From Bacteroidales bacterium (GTDB lineage Bacteria > Bacteroidota > Bacteroidia > Bacteroidales > WCHB1-69): a DNA stretch of 53,950 nt. Of this stretch, positions 37,507 to 47,493 are shown piece after piece (within the stretch, counting starts at the first letter, position 1; each line of letters starts with the position of its first letter). Made by a program: the position numbers and the translations under genes. The DNA is taken from assembly GCA_016281255.1 (NCBI GenBank), contig JAEEIG010000170.1, positions 1 through 53,950 of the forward strand, in the 5' to 3' direction. The notes beneath the pieces are model-generated. The model saw only the letters and a list, made by a program, of their open reading frames with translations. It had not been told where the DNA came from and made no database searches.

Positions 37507-38400
37507 TCATATCCGTTCCAGCACCGTATGGCACAACTGCTCCATACGGTCGTGGTAATCATCGCAAAACTCGCCTGTCACGCGGTTGGCGATAATCAGG
37601 CAGACGGTCAGCGGATGGTGTCCCAGCAGGGCGCCCAGACCATAGACAGCCGAGCATTCCATCTCCATATTGGTAACAAAGTTCCCCTGATACTCGAAAG
37701 TTTGAATACGGCTATTGAGTCCTGGATATTTCAGTTTGGCACGCACTTTTCGTCCTTGCGGTCCGAAAAAGCCGGGCGCACTGATGGTGATCCCCCGCGT
37801 CATGTCGTGGGCGATGCGTTCCATCAGAAGCGGCGAGCACGGGGTGCAATAGGGGTACGGCAGCGCATTGTCCCAGCCCGTATGGCGGACAAAGGCCTCC
37901 ACCAAGTCTTCCCGGACCAGGTCGCAGGTGTCGTAGTAGCGCAACATGCCGTCAATGCCGAGCCCGAAAGCCGACGCGAGAAAGGTACCGCACTCGATAT
38001 CGGGGTTGAGGGCGCCGGAAGTGCCAATGCGCACGAGATTGAGGGAACGGTGGTTCTCCTTGACGACTCGCGTTGTCAAATCGACGTTGAGCAATGCGTC
38101 CAGTTCGGTAAGCACAATATCGACATTGTCGGTTCCCATTCCCGTGGAAATCACGGAGATACGTTTTCCGTTAATAGTTCCGGTATGGGTAATCATCTCG
38201 CGGTTCTGTTTTCGCACCTCCACCGTGTCCAACATGGCGGAAATCACCGGCACACGACCGGGATCGCCCACCAGGATGACGTTGTCGGCCAGTTCCTCCG
38301 GATGCAGATTGAGGTGATAGACGGCACCGTCGGAACGAAGGGGCAGTTCGGATGCGGGTATCTGTTTGTACATATTGTTCGGATTTTTATGAAAAGGCAA
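37507..38400 (-). CDS. udp: uridine/nucleoside phosphorylase
   Basis: LRSDGAVYHLNLHPEELADNVILVGDPGRVPVISAMLD, VRIGTSGALNPDIECGTFLAS, NMEMECSAVYGLGALLGH; likely start at 38373. Confidence 0.87.
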   Translation of the reverse strand: MPFHKNPNNMYKQIPASELPLRSDGAVYHLNLHPEELADNVILVGDPGRVPVISAMLDTVEVRKQNREMITHTGTINGKRISVISTGMGTDNVDIVLTELDALLNVDLTTRVVKENHRSLNLVRIGTSGALNPDIECGTFLASAFGLGIDGMLRYYDTCDLVREDLVEAFVRHTGWDNALPYPYCTPCSPLLMERIAHDMTRGITISAPGFFGPQGRKVRAKLKYPGLNSRIQTFEYQGNFVTNMEMECSAVYGLGALLGHHPLTVCLIIANRVTGEFCDDYHDRMEQLCHTVLERI

Positions 38401-38529
38401 AAATACAAAATAATTGAAAATGGATCATGGCTGAATCATTATTATTTCACCATGGCTTTTTTTAATAAAAAATATTATTTTTGTAGCTTGATTTTTTCAA
38501 CGGATTTATTCACGAAAAGCATAGGTACT

Positions 38530-41500
38530 ATGAGAAAACATTTGACAATCATCACACTGATATTATGGGCATTCTGCGGATTCGCGCAGAATTTCTCCCC
38601 GCTTTCCGAATCTTTCGAGGGGATTTTCCCACCTCAGGGGTGGACCAACCTGCATGTTTCAGGCACTCCGCAGTGGTCCCAAACCAACACCTTGGAGTAC
38701 TGTGCCGGCGCCCAGGAGGGGGCGAATTACGTCATGGTGGGCTTCGGCCAGAACGACAACTACCTGATCACGCCGAAGTTATACCCGCAGATCGGCGACT
38801 CCATCGTCTTTTACATGGGCATCGAAAGTCCCAACTACAACATCGACAACTTCACCACTGTGGAGGTTTCCACCACAGGCACCGCGCCGGCGGACTTCAC
38901 CACCGTCAGGAATCTCACGGTCGCGGATTTCACCATGGGGGACAACTGGTACCGTTTTGCCGTGAATCTTGGCGGCTACGCGGGTCAAGGCATCTACGTG
39001 GCCTTCCACAACAAAGTCACGGCCTCGGGGATGCTCGCCGGCGGCAACGTCTATCTCGACAATGTGAGCGGGCCTGACATGGCGGTGGCGGGCTGCACGA
39101 CGCCGTTGAATTTAGCGGCCACGAACATCAGCACCTCATCGGCCGATTTGACCTGGCAATCGGACGCCAACGAATACATCGTCTATATCCGCGCATTCGG
39201 GGAGACGGAATACAGCGAGCAGACCAACGCCACGCTGAACCCCTACGACAGCACATTCCAAGTCAACGGGCTGGTTCCCGGCACCACCTACCAGTGGTAT
39301 GTCGCAGCCATCTGCAACGACACGTTCAACAGTCCGGTGGCCGCCTTCACCACCTCGTGCGTGCCCTACGAAGCCGACATTCTCCCCTACTCCACCACCT
39401 TCGCCGAGTGCACGTCGTTCGGCGATTTGCCGAACTGCTGGATCCGCGTAGAGGGCAGCGAATTCAACAACTCCGGGATCTACTTCCCCGGGGCCCACTC
39501 CAACTCGTTCTACGGTTACGACTGGTACACTGGCGACACCATCCTCCGGTTCACCCCCGAGGACTCCATACGTCACTGGGTGGCCATGCCGGCGGTGAAC
39601 ACCGACATCCACCTGCTGCGGGTGCGGTTCCTAGCGACGCCTTACGAGAACATCGCCTCTTACGGCCGAATGGAAATCGGGCTGCTCCCGGACATCAACG
39701 ACACCGCGAACTTCGAGATTGTGAGCACGATAGAGGCGGTCAACCTGCCGTCAACAGACTACGTCCAATACACTGTGCCCTTCCTCAACACCACCCTTTC
39801 GGGCAACAACCGGCTGGTCTGTTTCCGCTGCATCGGGCAATCCGGCAGCGTTTGGTACCTGGACAATGTCACTTTGGAATACATCCCCCTTTGCGAGGAG
39901 CCGTATGATTTACAAGCCTACAGTACTTCCGCCACCACCGCGGACCTCTCCTGGGTTCCCGGCGACAGCACGCAAGTCCACTTCACCATCCACTACAAAC
40001 CGCAAAACACTCCCGTTTGGATGACCGAGACCGTCACCATCACCGACTCCGCCCACCACCAGCTGACCGATCTGCAACACAGCACCCTTTACGAAGCCTA
40101 CGTGACGGCGCCGTGCGCCCCCGACCAGCAGAGCAATCTCGTGACCTTCACCACCGACTGCATGCCCTTCGAGGCCGACAGCCTGCCTTACTATATGGAT
40201 TTCGAAAACGTGGCCGAATATGAGCTGCCCCTTTGCTGGACACGGCTGGCGGGACACACGGAATACAGCCACAGCTATCCTTGCGCCATCGAAGGATCGT
40301 CGGCGCATGAAGGCGGCATTTGCATCCGCTTCAGCGGGAACCAGTCCGACCCCAACTTGCTGGCCTTACCCGCGATGGAGGAGAACATCCAGCAACTCCG
40401 AATCCGGTTCTGGATGAAGCCCGGCGGCAACATGACCCCCTACGGCAGTATGGAGATCGGGGTGATGCCGGATCTCAACGACACCTCCGCTTTCGAGGCC
40501 GTGAGCATCATAACCGCCTCTCAGTTAAGCAATAGCGACTATCAACTTTACAAAGTGTCCTTCCAGAACACCACACTCCCCGGCAGTGGCAACCATATCG
40601 TGTTCCGTTATGCCAACCCGATGAACACCGCCTCGGGGTACGCTTGGTATATCGACGACGTGACGGTGGAGTACATCCCCGACTGTTACGAACCTGAGGG
40701 GCTGGCCATCACGGGGGTGACGGCGACCACCGCCACGCTCACATGGAGTTCGGAGGACAACGTACCGGTAGCCAGCACTGTCCATTACGCCGTTGCAGGC
40801 GACACCGCGTGGGTTCACCAAGCCGTCCCCGCCACCGCCAACTTCAGCGCGGCACTCGCCGGTCTGACCCCAAACACGACCTACACGGCCTACGTCACCG
40901 CCGATTGCGCCGCCGACATGCCCTCTCTGCCGGTCACCTTCACCACCGAATGTGCCGGTATCACCATGTCATCCATCCCGACGACCTGGGATTTCGAGAA
41001 TGAAAATCCCTCCGGCACCCTCTCGCACCCGCTGCCCGCCTGCTGGAAACGATTCGCCACCACCAGCGCCGAGGCTCCCTACGTGTACTCCAACGCCCTG
41101 TATGCCCACCAAGGGGTCAAAATGCTGAACTTCAACAGCACAGAGGGTTACGCCATTCTTCCTCCGCTGGACGACAGTGTGCCCGTCAACGCTTTGCAGC
41201 TCTCCTTCTTTGCCCGCAGCAGCACCGACGAAAACGGCACCCCATTCACCTCCCAGTTCCAGGCGGGTGTGATGACCGACCCCTATGACACCGCCACATT
41301 CACAAACGTACAGTCGTTTTCGGTGACCGGCGGGACCTACTTCCCGGTGGAGATTTCCTTCGCCGGCTATGCGGGACAAGGCCGTTATCTGGCTCTCCGT
41401 CAACTGGACAACGGAAACGTGAACGGCTATGGCTTCATCGACCAAGTGACCTTGGAATACATCTCCGATTGCGAGCGCCCGTATGATTTGTATGCGGACG

Positions 41501-43551
41501 ACCTCTCGGTCTCATCCGCCCGGCTGCACTGGAGTTCAAACGCCCCGCAATTCTCCGTCTATTTCAAAGAAGAAGGCACGGACAATTACACCCTTTCCGG
41601 CACCACAACGGACACCTTCATGGTGATATCCGCCAATTCGGGGAGCTCCTACGACTGGTATGTCTCCGCGAACTGTGCCGACACCATCCTGGCCTCCATC
41701 CCTTCGGGGTTCAGCACCTTGTGCGCCCCGGTATCCGTCTCGTCCCTGTCTCCCTGGACAGAGAACTTTGACGCTCCCGGCACAGCCCACCAAGTCCCTT
41801 ACTGCTGGATACGGCTTTCCTCTTTCGTATGGAATGCGACGGAGACTTATCCTGCCATTGATGATTATTATGAGGAGAACTCCCAGAACCTGTTGATGGC
41901 CGGCGCCAATGCCACGAATCTCATTGCGTTGCCTCTATTCGCGCAAGACCTCAACACTTTGAGGCTCTATTTCAGCGCGAAAGCCGCCACTGTCACCTCC
42001 AACAATCTGGAAGTCGGCGTGCTAAGTTCCCTTTCCGACACTTCCGGTTTCCAGGTCATTTCCACCCTGCACCCTCAAGACTATCTTGCGGAATTGGACC
42101 CCCTCACGCCTTACATCCCCTTTGTCATGGACCTCGACACGGTTCCGGATCTCACGGGATGGATTGCCCTCCGCCTGCGTTGCAACGACACCGTCATGAG
42201 CCAATGGCACTTGGACGACTTCAAAGTGAAGCCCATCCCCGAATGTTCCGAGCCGCTGAATCTGACCGTCAGCGACATCACCTCCTCCAGCGTGGATTTG
42301 TCCTGGGAAAGCGATGCTGACACGTTCGACGTCTATTACCAAAGCGTCAACGAAGCCACCCCTCATCTTCTCCCTGGCGTCACGCTGACCAACGGTGTGT
42401 TCACGCTCTCCGGGCTCAACACGGGGACTCATTATATTTGGTATGTGGTCGCTCATTGTCCCGGCAATGACAACAGCGATGCGTCGCATACGGGAGGGTT
42501 CTTCACCGCCTGTGGCGATATCGCGACATTCCCCCATCTTGAGGATTTCGAGTACGGCATGGAATGTTGGACCACGGAGTCCGTCACCGGCGACAACGGC
42601 TGGATGGTCGTCAGCGACCCCCAATACGCCGCAGGCGGCAACAGTTGTGCGGTGTTTCTCTATTATTCCGGAAACTCCGCGCGCCTGACTTCCCCTGTTT
42701 TCGATTTCTCCGGTTACGAAAACATCACCTTGGATTACGATTTATACATACGTCCTTACAACAACGTTTACGATTCCGTAGGGGTCTATTATCGCACCTC
42801 TTCCGATGCCCCGTGGACCTATCTGCGCTCCCACACGGACAACATGGGGACCAACACCTACATCTCCTACAGCACTCCTTTGCCCAACACCGGCAACGAA
42901 TACCAAGTGATGTTCCTTGGCGAAGGTCTTGACGGGAACTCCATCTTCCTCGACAACATTTCGGTGTCGGGGGATAGCATCCACGACACACCGGACACCT
43001 GTCCCGTCCCGACAAATCTGGAGCAACAGATTGCATTACGGGATGCGGCCAACATCACGGTCTGTTGGGTCGATCATGCCGGCGTTTCGCAATGGAACCT
43101 GCAATATCGCAGAGAGAACAGCGGTGAGGAGTGGACCACGGTAACCGTGACAGGGACGCCATGTCACGAAATCGTCGGGTTAATCAACGGCACCGTGTAT
43201 GAGATTCGGGTGCAGGCGATCTGCGACGAGGAGAGGCTCAGCGAATGGTCGGTGATTCTTTCGGCCATTGCGAGCGACAACGGCATTGAGAATCATCCGG
43301 ACGGTCACATCCTTCTCTTCCCGAATCCGGCCAGCGATTATGTGGAAATCCGCGCGAACGGGAACGAGCTCGACATCACAGGAATAGAGGTTTATGATGT
43401 GTACGGGAAATTAATCCGCACCGTTGTCGTGGCAGACAATAACAATTCCCGACAGACCCGGATCAACGTGGCCGGTTTGGCGGCCGGCACCTATTTCGCA
43501 CGTCTCCACACCCACCAAGGGGTGGTCACGAAGCCATTCGTAAAACGGTAA
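38530..43551 (+). CDS. secreted multidomain cleaved-adhesin/FN3 protein with T9SS type A sorting domain
   Basis: Start at MRKHLTIITLILWAFCGFAQN; repeated DFEN...PLCWTRL and YLDNVTLEYI modules; C-terminus LLFPNPASDYVEIRANGNELDITGIEVYDVYGKLIRTV...AGTYFARLHTHQGVVTKPFVKR. Confidence 0.87.
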   Translation: MRKHLTIITLILWAFCGFAQNFSPLSESFEGIFPPQGWTNLHVSGTPQWSQTNTLEYCAGAQEGANYVMVGFGQNDNYLITPKLYPQIGDSIVFYMGIESPNYNIDNFTTVEVSTTGTAPADFTTVRNLTVADFTMGDNWYRFAVNLGGYAGQGIYVAFHNKVTASGMLAGGNVYLDNVSGPDMAVAGCTTPLNLAATNISTSSADLTWQSDANEYIVYIRAFGETEYSEQTNATLNPYDSTFQVNGLVPGTTYQWYVAAICNDTFNSPVAAFTTSCVPYEADILPYSTTFAECTSFGDLPNCWIRVEGSEFNNSGIYFPGAHSNSFYGYDWYTGDTILRFTPEDSIRHWVAMPAVNTDIHLLRVRFLATPYENIASYGRMEIGLLPDINDTANFEIVSTIEAVNLPSTDYVQYTVPFLNTTLSGNNRLVCFRCIGQSGSVWYLDNVTLEYIPLCEEPYDLQAYSTSATTADLSWVPGDSTQVHFTIHYKPQNTPVWMTETVTITDSAHHQLTDLQHSTLYEAYVTAPCAPDQQSNLVTFTTDCMPFEADSLPYYMDFENVAEYELPLCWTRLAGHTEYSHSYPCAIEGSSAHEGGICIRFSGNQSDPNLLALPAMEENIQQLRIRFWMKPGGNMTPYGSMEIGVMPDLNDTSAFEAVSIITASQLSNSDYQLYKVSFQNTTLPGSGNHIVFRYANPMNTASGYAWYIDDVTVEYIPDCYEPEGLAITGVTATTATLTWSSEDNVPVASTVHYAVAGDTAWVHQAVPATANFSAALAGLTPNTTYTAYVTADCAADMPSLPVTFTTECAGITMSSIPTTWDFENENPSGTLSHPLPACWKRFATTSAEAPYVYSNALYAHQGVKMLNFNSTEGYAILPPLDDSVPVNALQLSFFARSSTDENGTPFTSQFQAGVMTDPYDTATFTNVQSFSVTGGTYFPVEISFAGYAGQGRYLALRQLDNGNVNGYGFIDQVTLEYISDCERPYDLYADDLSVSSARLHWSSNAPQFSVYFKEEGTDNYTLSGTTTDTFMVISANSGSSYDWYVSANCADTILASIPSGFSTLCAPVSVSSLSPWTENFDAPGTAHQVPYCWIRLSSFVWNATETYPAIDDYYEENSQNLLMAGANATNLIALPLFAQDLNTLRLYFSAKAATVTSNNLEVGVLSSLSDTSGFQVISTLHPQDYLAELDPLTPYIPFVMDLDTVPDLTGWIALRLRCNDTVMSQWHLDDFKVKPIPECSEPLNLTVSDITSSSVDLSWESDADTFDVYYQSVNEATPHLLPGVTLTNGVFTLSGLNTGTHYIWYVVAHCPGNDNSDASHTGGFFTACGDIATFPHLEDFEYGMECWTTESVTGDNGWMVVSDPQYAAGGNSCAVFLYYSGNSARLTSPVFDFSGYENITLDYDLYIRPYNNVYDSVGVYYRTSSDAPWTYLRSHTDNMGTNTYISYSTPLPNTGNEYQVMFLGEGLDGNSIFLDNISVSGDSIHDTPDTCPVPTNLEQQIALRDAANITVCWVDHAGVSQWNLQYRRENSGEEWTTVTVTGTPCHEIVGLINGTVYEIRVQAICDEERLSEWSVILSAIASDNGIENHPDGHILLFPNPASDYVEIRANGNELDITGIEVYDVYGKLIRTVVVADNNNSRQTRINVAGLAAGTYFARLHTHQGVVTKPFVKR

Positions 43552-43558
43552 AACGGCA

Positions 43559-44368
43559 CTATAAATCGACAGAGCGCAAACTCACCTCGTAGTAATGCTT
43601 CGGCGTCGCGTGCGGGGTGAGTTTTCCGGTCTGGAAGGATTCGGGGATATAAACGGCGCACATGGTGTTGGCCACTTGGTAGAGATATTGGCGTTTCGCC
43701 CCGGGCGTGCCCTCCCAGATGGCATTCAGCACGCTCCAGCGGATGGTCTCGGGATCGTAGCCGTAGTCGTGCCACACAATCACCGACTTTTCGTCACGTA
43801 ACAGCCTGAAAGCGGTCTGCGTGTCCTTTTTCACCGCCTCCGAATGATGGTCGCCATCGATGAAGACCATGTCGTACCGACGCAGATGGGGCGTGAAGTC
43901 GAAGGTTTGAGAGTTGCCCTGCAGATGGGTCACATTGTGCAAAGACTTGGAAAAACGGGCATGGGCATCGGCGTAGGTTTCATCGCCGGTGAGGGCGACA
44001 ATCTCTTCCCGGGAGAGGTTCAGGGTGACGCAATCAGGCACCACAGCGGCCACATTCGCGACGCTCTCGCCGCGCCATGTGCCGATTTCGAAGTAACTTC
44101 GGGCGTTCTGCCGACGGGCCAGCGACTTCAGCAAAGCGATGTCGATGGGCATGGTGGCACCCGAGAGGTAGGCATAGGGAGAAACCGTTTCCTGAAAACC
44201 GGGGAAGAGCGTCTCCAAGTGCAACAGCGGCAACCCGTCCTCGAGCCCGTAATTCTCCGACACTTTCTGTTTATAGACATCCTCGCTTTCCAGCACCAAA
44301 TTGAGCAGATACGGACGCTTGAAGATGAGTTTCAAAGCACGACAAGCTTTTTCGATTTTATTATTCAT
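43559..44368 (-). CDS. class I SAM-dependent methyltransferase
   Basis: 269 aa; RSYFEIGTWRGESVANVAAVVPDCVTLNLS, YDMVFIDGDHHSEAVKKD. Confidence 0.82.
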   Translation of the reverse strand: MNNKIEKACRALKLIFKRPYLLNLVLESEDVYKQKVSENYGLEDGLPLLHLETLFPGFQETVSPYAYLSGATMPIDIALLKSLARRQNARSYFEIGTWRGESVANVAAVVPDCVTLNLSREEIVALTGDETYADAHARFSKSLHNVTHLQGNSQTFDFTPHLRRYDMVFIDGDHHSEAVKKDTQTAFRLLRDEKSVIVWHDYGYDPETIRWSVLNAIWEGTPGAKRQYLYQVANTMCAVYIPESFQTGKLTPHATPKHYYEVSLRSVDL

Positions 44369-44376
44369 TGCGCAAT

Positions 44377-45654
44377 TTATTTCAGGTAATGATTCTTGAT
44401 CTCAGCAATATATTCCTTTAATTCAGAAGGCGTCAAGACCAGATCCCGGATCCGGAAACGCGATTCCCGGAGGAAACAGGCCAGCAGGAAAGCGGCGTTG
44501 AGGGCGTAGGCCACCGATGCCGTGACGGCGGCGCCGTTGGTGGCGAAACGCGGCACCAGGAGGAAACCTCCCGCCAGCGTGGCCGCCAAGCCGCACAGGG
44601 CGGCCAAAGTGTTCATGAAGTAGCGGCCGGAACCGGAATAATAGTGCCCGAGAATCAGGAAGATGCTGTAGCAGAGCACTCCGGGAGACAAAATGCGGAT
44701 TATTCGCGACATTTCCCCGAATTCCGGACCGAAGATGAACTGATAGAGCGACGAAGGCAGCAATGCCAGCACCACCACCGCACCCAAAGAGACCACAAAG
44801 CAGATTTTCCCCAAGTTCAGGGTCAGCGTCTGGTTGTAAGTCTTGTCGGTGCTGTTCGATATGCGGGCGTACTGCACCAGCGCGATGCTGTTGGAAATGA
44901 TCCAGATTGACTCGGCCAAAGACACCGCGTTGGAATAGACCCCCACGTGTCCGGTATCGACATAGGCGTTCAGCAGATAGTAGCTCAACCGCAGATTGAA
45001 AAACTGCACAAAATGGCCGGTCTGGTTCAGGAATCCGTATTTGAAGAGATCCGTCAACGCCTCTTTGTACTCGCCAAGTGGGTAGCAGCGCAGCGTTTTA
45101 TACTCCTCGCGCAGCTGAAAGACGCCTAACACCGAGGAGCTCAGATAGGCGACATAGAGCGCGATGATGTATCCGTAGATGTCGCTCTTGCCCAACATCA
45201 GGTAATAGACCACCAGCGTCAGCAGCAGCATGGCGGGCTGCAGCAACGTGTTGACATTCGCCTTCTTCACCTCCTCTTTCCCGATCAAGACACGGAAATG
45301 GATGTTGGCGAATGAGGAGACAAACGAAAGGATGGCGGTATGTATCGCCAAGCCTCGGTCAAGGCCAGGGGTGAAGAGACTGATCGCCATGCCCATCACC
45401 GCACCCATGAGCAACGACCACAGCAACGATGGTGCCCACAGTTTGGAAAACTCGTGGCGGGAGGTGAGATAGACCAGGCTGGCGCCGCAGACGATTTCGG
45501 AGAAGATGAGGATGAAGCTGATGTTCGTCAGCACCAGCGACTGCACGCCTTTGCCGCTGTCGCCCAACACCTGTGAAATGACGATGGCAATCGTCAGGTT
45601 GAGGAGAGCCACCAGGATTTTCGTGCCAAAAGTGTTTAGAATCTTCCCGAACAT
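44377..45654 (-). CDS. oligosaccharide flippase (Wzx-like)
   Basis: Start placed at MFGKILNTFGTKILVALLNLTIAIVISQVLGDSGKG; many TM segments. Confidence 0.85.
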   Translation of the reverse strand: MFGKILNTFGTKILVALLNLTIAIVISQVLGDSGKGVQSLVLTNISFILIFSEIVCGASLVYLTSRHEFSKLWAPSLLWSLLMGAVMGMAISLFTPGLDRGLAIHTAILSFVSSFANIHFRVLIGKEEVKKANVNTLLQPAMLLLTLVVYYLMLGKSDIYGYIIALYVAYLSSSVLGVFQLREEYKTLRCYPLGEYKEALTDLFKYGFLNQTGHFVQFFNLRLSYYLLNAYVDTGHVGVYSNAVSLAESIWIISNSIALVQYARISNSTDKTYNQTLTLNLGKICFVVSLGAVVVLALLPSSLYQFIFGPEFGEMSRIIRILSPGVLCYSIFLILGHYYSGSGRYFMNTLAALCGLAATLAGGFLLVPRFATNGAAVTASVAYALNAAFLLACFLRESRFRIRDLVLTPSELKEYIAEIKNHYLK

Positions 45655-45742
45655 ATTTGCAAATTCGGCGGCAAAGGTACACAAATTACAGACATGCTTC
45701 CAATGAGAAAAAAAACTATCTTTGCCGTTCAAATAAGAAAAC

Positions 45743-46861
45743 ATGCTGGTTGTACATATACCCTCTTGGTTCCCCATTCCTGAAAAGCCGCTGAACGGCA
45801 ATTTCATCTCGCGCCACATTGAATCGCTGGGCGAAAAGGTCCAGTCGGTCATCCTGCATCATGTACGCGAGAATTTCACTCCCGTGTTGCCCAAAAACGC
45901 CACGCTTTTCCCCTTGCACGTCATCCATGCCAACAAATTGGGACTTTTCCACGCATACATCACCGCTTTCGAGCAGCTGATCAAGACATACGGGCATCCC
46001 GACCTCATCCACCTTCACGTGGCGATTCCCATGGGGATCATGGCGGCCAAGCTGAGCCGGAAATTCCGAGTCCCGATGATTGTCAGCGAGCACTGGACCG
46101 GCTACCTGCCCATGAACCGGCCGAAGCTCACCCTCCCCGAGCGTCTGATCCTGCGCCGCACCTTCCGGCACGCCGACTACATCACCGCTGTGTCGCAGAA
46201 CCTTCTCGACAACATCTGCGCCACTGTTCCCGCCGCTGTCGGGAAACCGCAGTCGGTGGTCGGCAATGTGGTTGACACGGAACTCTTCTCCCTCAAGACG
46301 GGCCCTGTTTCCGAAGGGAAACGGAAGATCCTGCACGTCTCCACCATCGACAACAACGCGAAAAACATCATGGGGATTCTGCGGGCGGTAAGGGCGCTTT
46401 CCACGCGGCGCACAGATTTCGAGTTGAACATCGTCCACGATTTCCGGAACGAAGAGGCCGAAACCTTTGTCAAGGGCAACGGATTGTCCGAGGCCGTGCA
46501 TTTCCTCGGCCGGAAAACCTCCGCTGAAATCGCCGGTTTGCTGCACCAGTCGGACTTCTTCCTGCTCTTCTCCAACTATGAGAACCAGCCATGCGTGCTG
46601 TTGGAGTCCTTCTGCACCGGCACACCCGTGGTCACCACCCCGGTGGGCGGCATCCTTGAAATCGCCAATGCCGACAACGCGGTCATCGTCGCGCCCGAAG
46701 ACGAGACGCAACTCATTGAAAAACTGAACGAAATGTTAGACAACAAACACCCATTCGACCCGGCATCCATTCGGAAACAGGCGTTGGAGATTTGCTCTGC
46801 CGACATCATCGGACAAAAATGGCTGGAAATTTATGAGATCTGCACCAGCTCCACCTTTTGA
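45743..46861 (+). CDS. glycosyltransferase family 4
   Basis: 372 aa; HIPSWFPIPEKPLNGNFISRHIESL, SEHWTGYLP, PCVLLESFCTGTPVVTTPVGGILEI. Confidence 0.92.
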   Translation: MLVVHIPSWFPIPEKPLNGNFISRHIESLGEKVQSVILHHVRENFTPVLPKNATLFPLHVIHANKLGLFHAYITAFEQLIKTYGHPDLIHLHVAIPMGIMAAKLSRKFRVPMIVSEHWTGYLPMNRPKLTLPERLILRRTFRHADYITAVSQNLLDNICATVPAAVGKPQSVVGNVVDTELFSLKTGPVSEGKRKILHVSTIDNNAKNIMGILRAVRALSTRRTDFELNIVHDFRNEEAETFVKGNGLSEAVHFLGRKTSAEIAGLLHQSDFFLLFSNYENQPCVLLESFCTGTPVVTTPVGGILEIANADNAVIVAPEDETQLIEKLNEMLDNKHPFDPASIRKQALEICSADIIGQKWLEIYEICTSSTF

Positions 46862-47493
46862 AAGTTGCGGAGGATAGAGGCTATCGACTTGATATTATCA
46901 TAACGTTGCATCCGGACTTCCAGGGAGACCAACATTTTCCCGTTGTTTTCCTCTGCATCCTTGTGCATTTCATAGTTCAGGACGGTGATTTTCTCGCGGC
47001 GAAGGTTTTCCATGACCTCGGTCAGCACCATATAATCCTCCACCAGAAAGGTAATCCGGCGATCGCATTGGGAGACGTAAGGCAGGAAGACGTTGATCAG
47101 CCCGAGGGAGGCGATGACAATCACGGTGGCGACGGCTGCGATCAGATACATCCCGATACCGCAAGCCAGACCGATGGCGGCCGTAACCCACACGCCTGCA
47201 GCGGTAGTCAGTCCGCGCACCACCTGTTTTTGCAGAATGATGGTACCCGCACCGAGAAAACCGATACCCGTAACCACCTGAGCGGCAATACGCGAAGGGT
47301 CGAAGCTGACATGATCCTGATCCAAGAAAGCGTCGAAGCCGTAAGCGGAAAGAATCATGAAGAGGCACGAGCCCACCGCCACCAACAGATGGGTACGCAC
47401 GCCCGCCTCTTTCGCGTGATATTCGCGTTCAACGCCGATCAGAGCGCCCAGAGCCGTGGCCATCAAGAGCCGTATGACCATCGTCCAGATCAT
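46831..47493 (-). CDS. MgtC/SapB family membrane protein
   Basis: 220 aa; LLMATALGALIGVEREYHAKEAGVRTHLLVAVGSCLFMILS, RIAAQVVTGIGFLGAGTII. Confidence 0.92.
   Translation of the reverse strand: MIWTMVIRLLMATALGALIGVEREYHAKEAGVRTHLLVAVGSCLFMILSAYGFDAFLDQDHVSFDPSRIAAQVVTGIGFLGAGTIILQKQVVRGLTTAAGVWVTAAIGLACGIGMYLIAAVATVIVIASLGLINVFLPYVSQCDRRITFLVEDYMVLTEVMENLRREKITVLNYEMHKDAEENNGKMLVSLEVRMQRYDNIKSIASILRNFQKVELVQIS

Noticed and set aside
37528-38529. N-terminal 334 aa of the listed 2007-aa ORF
   Set aside because: Antisense to udp; the true start is the signal peptide MRKHLTIITLILWAFCGFAQ at 38530.
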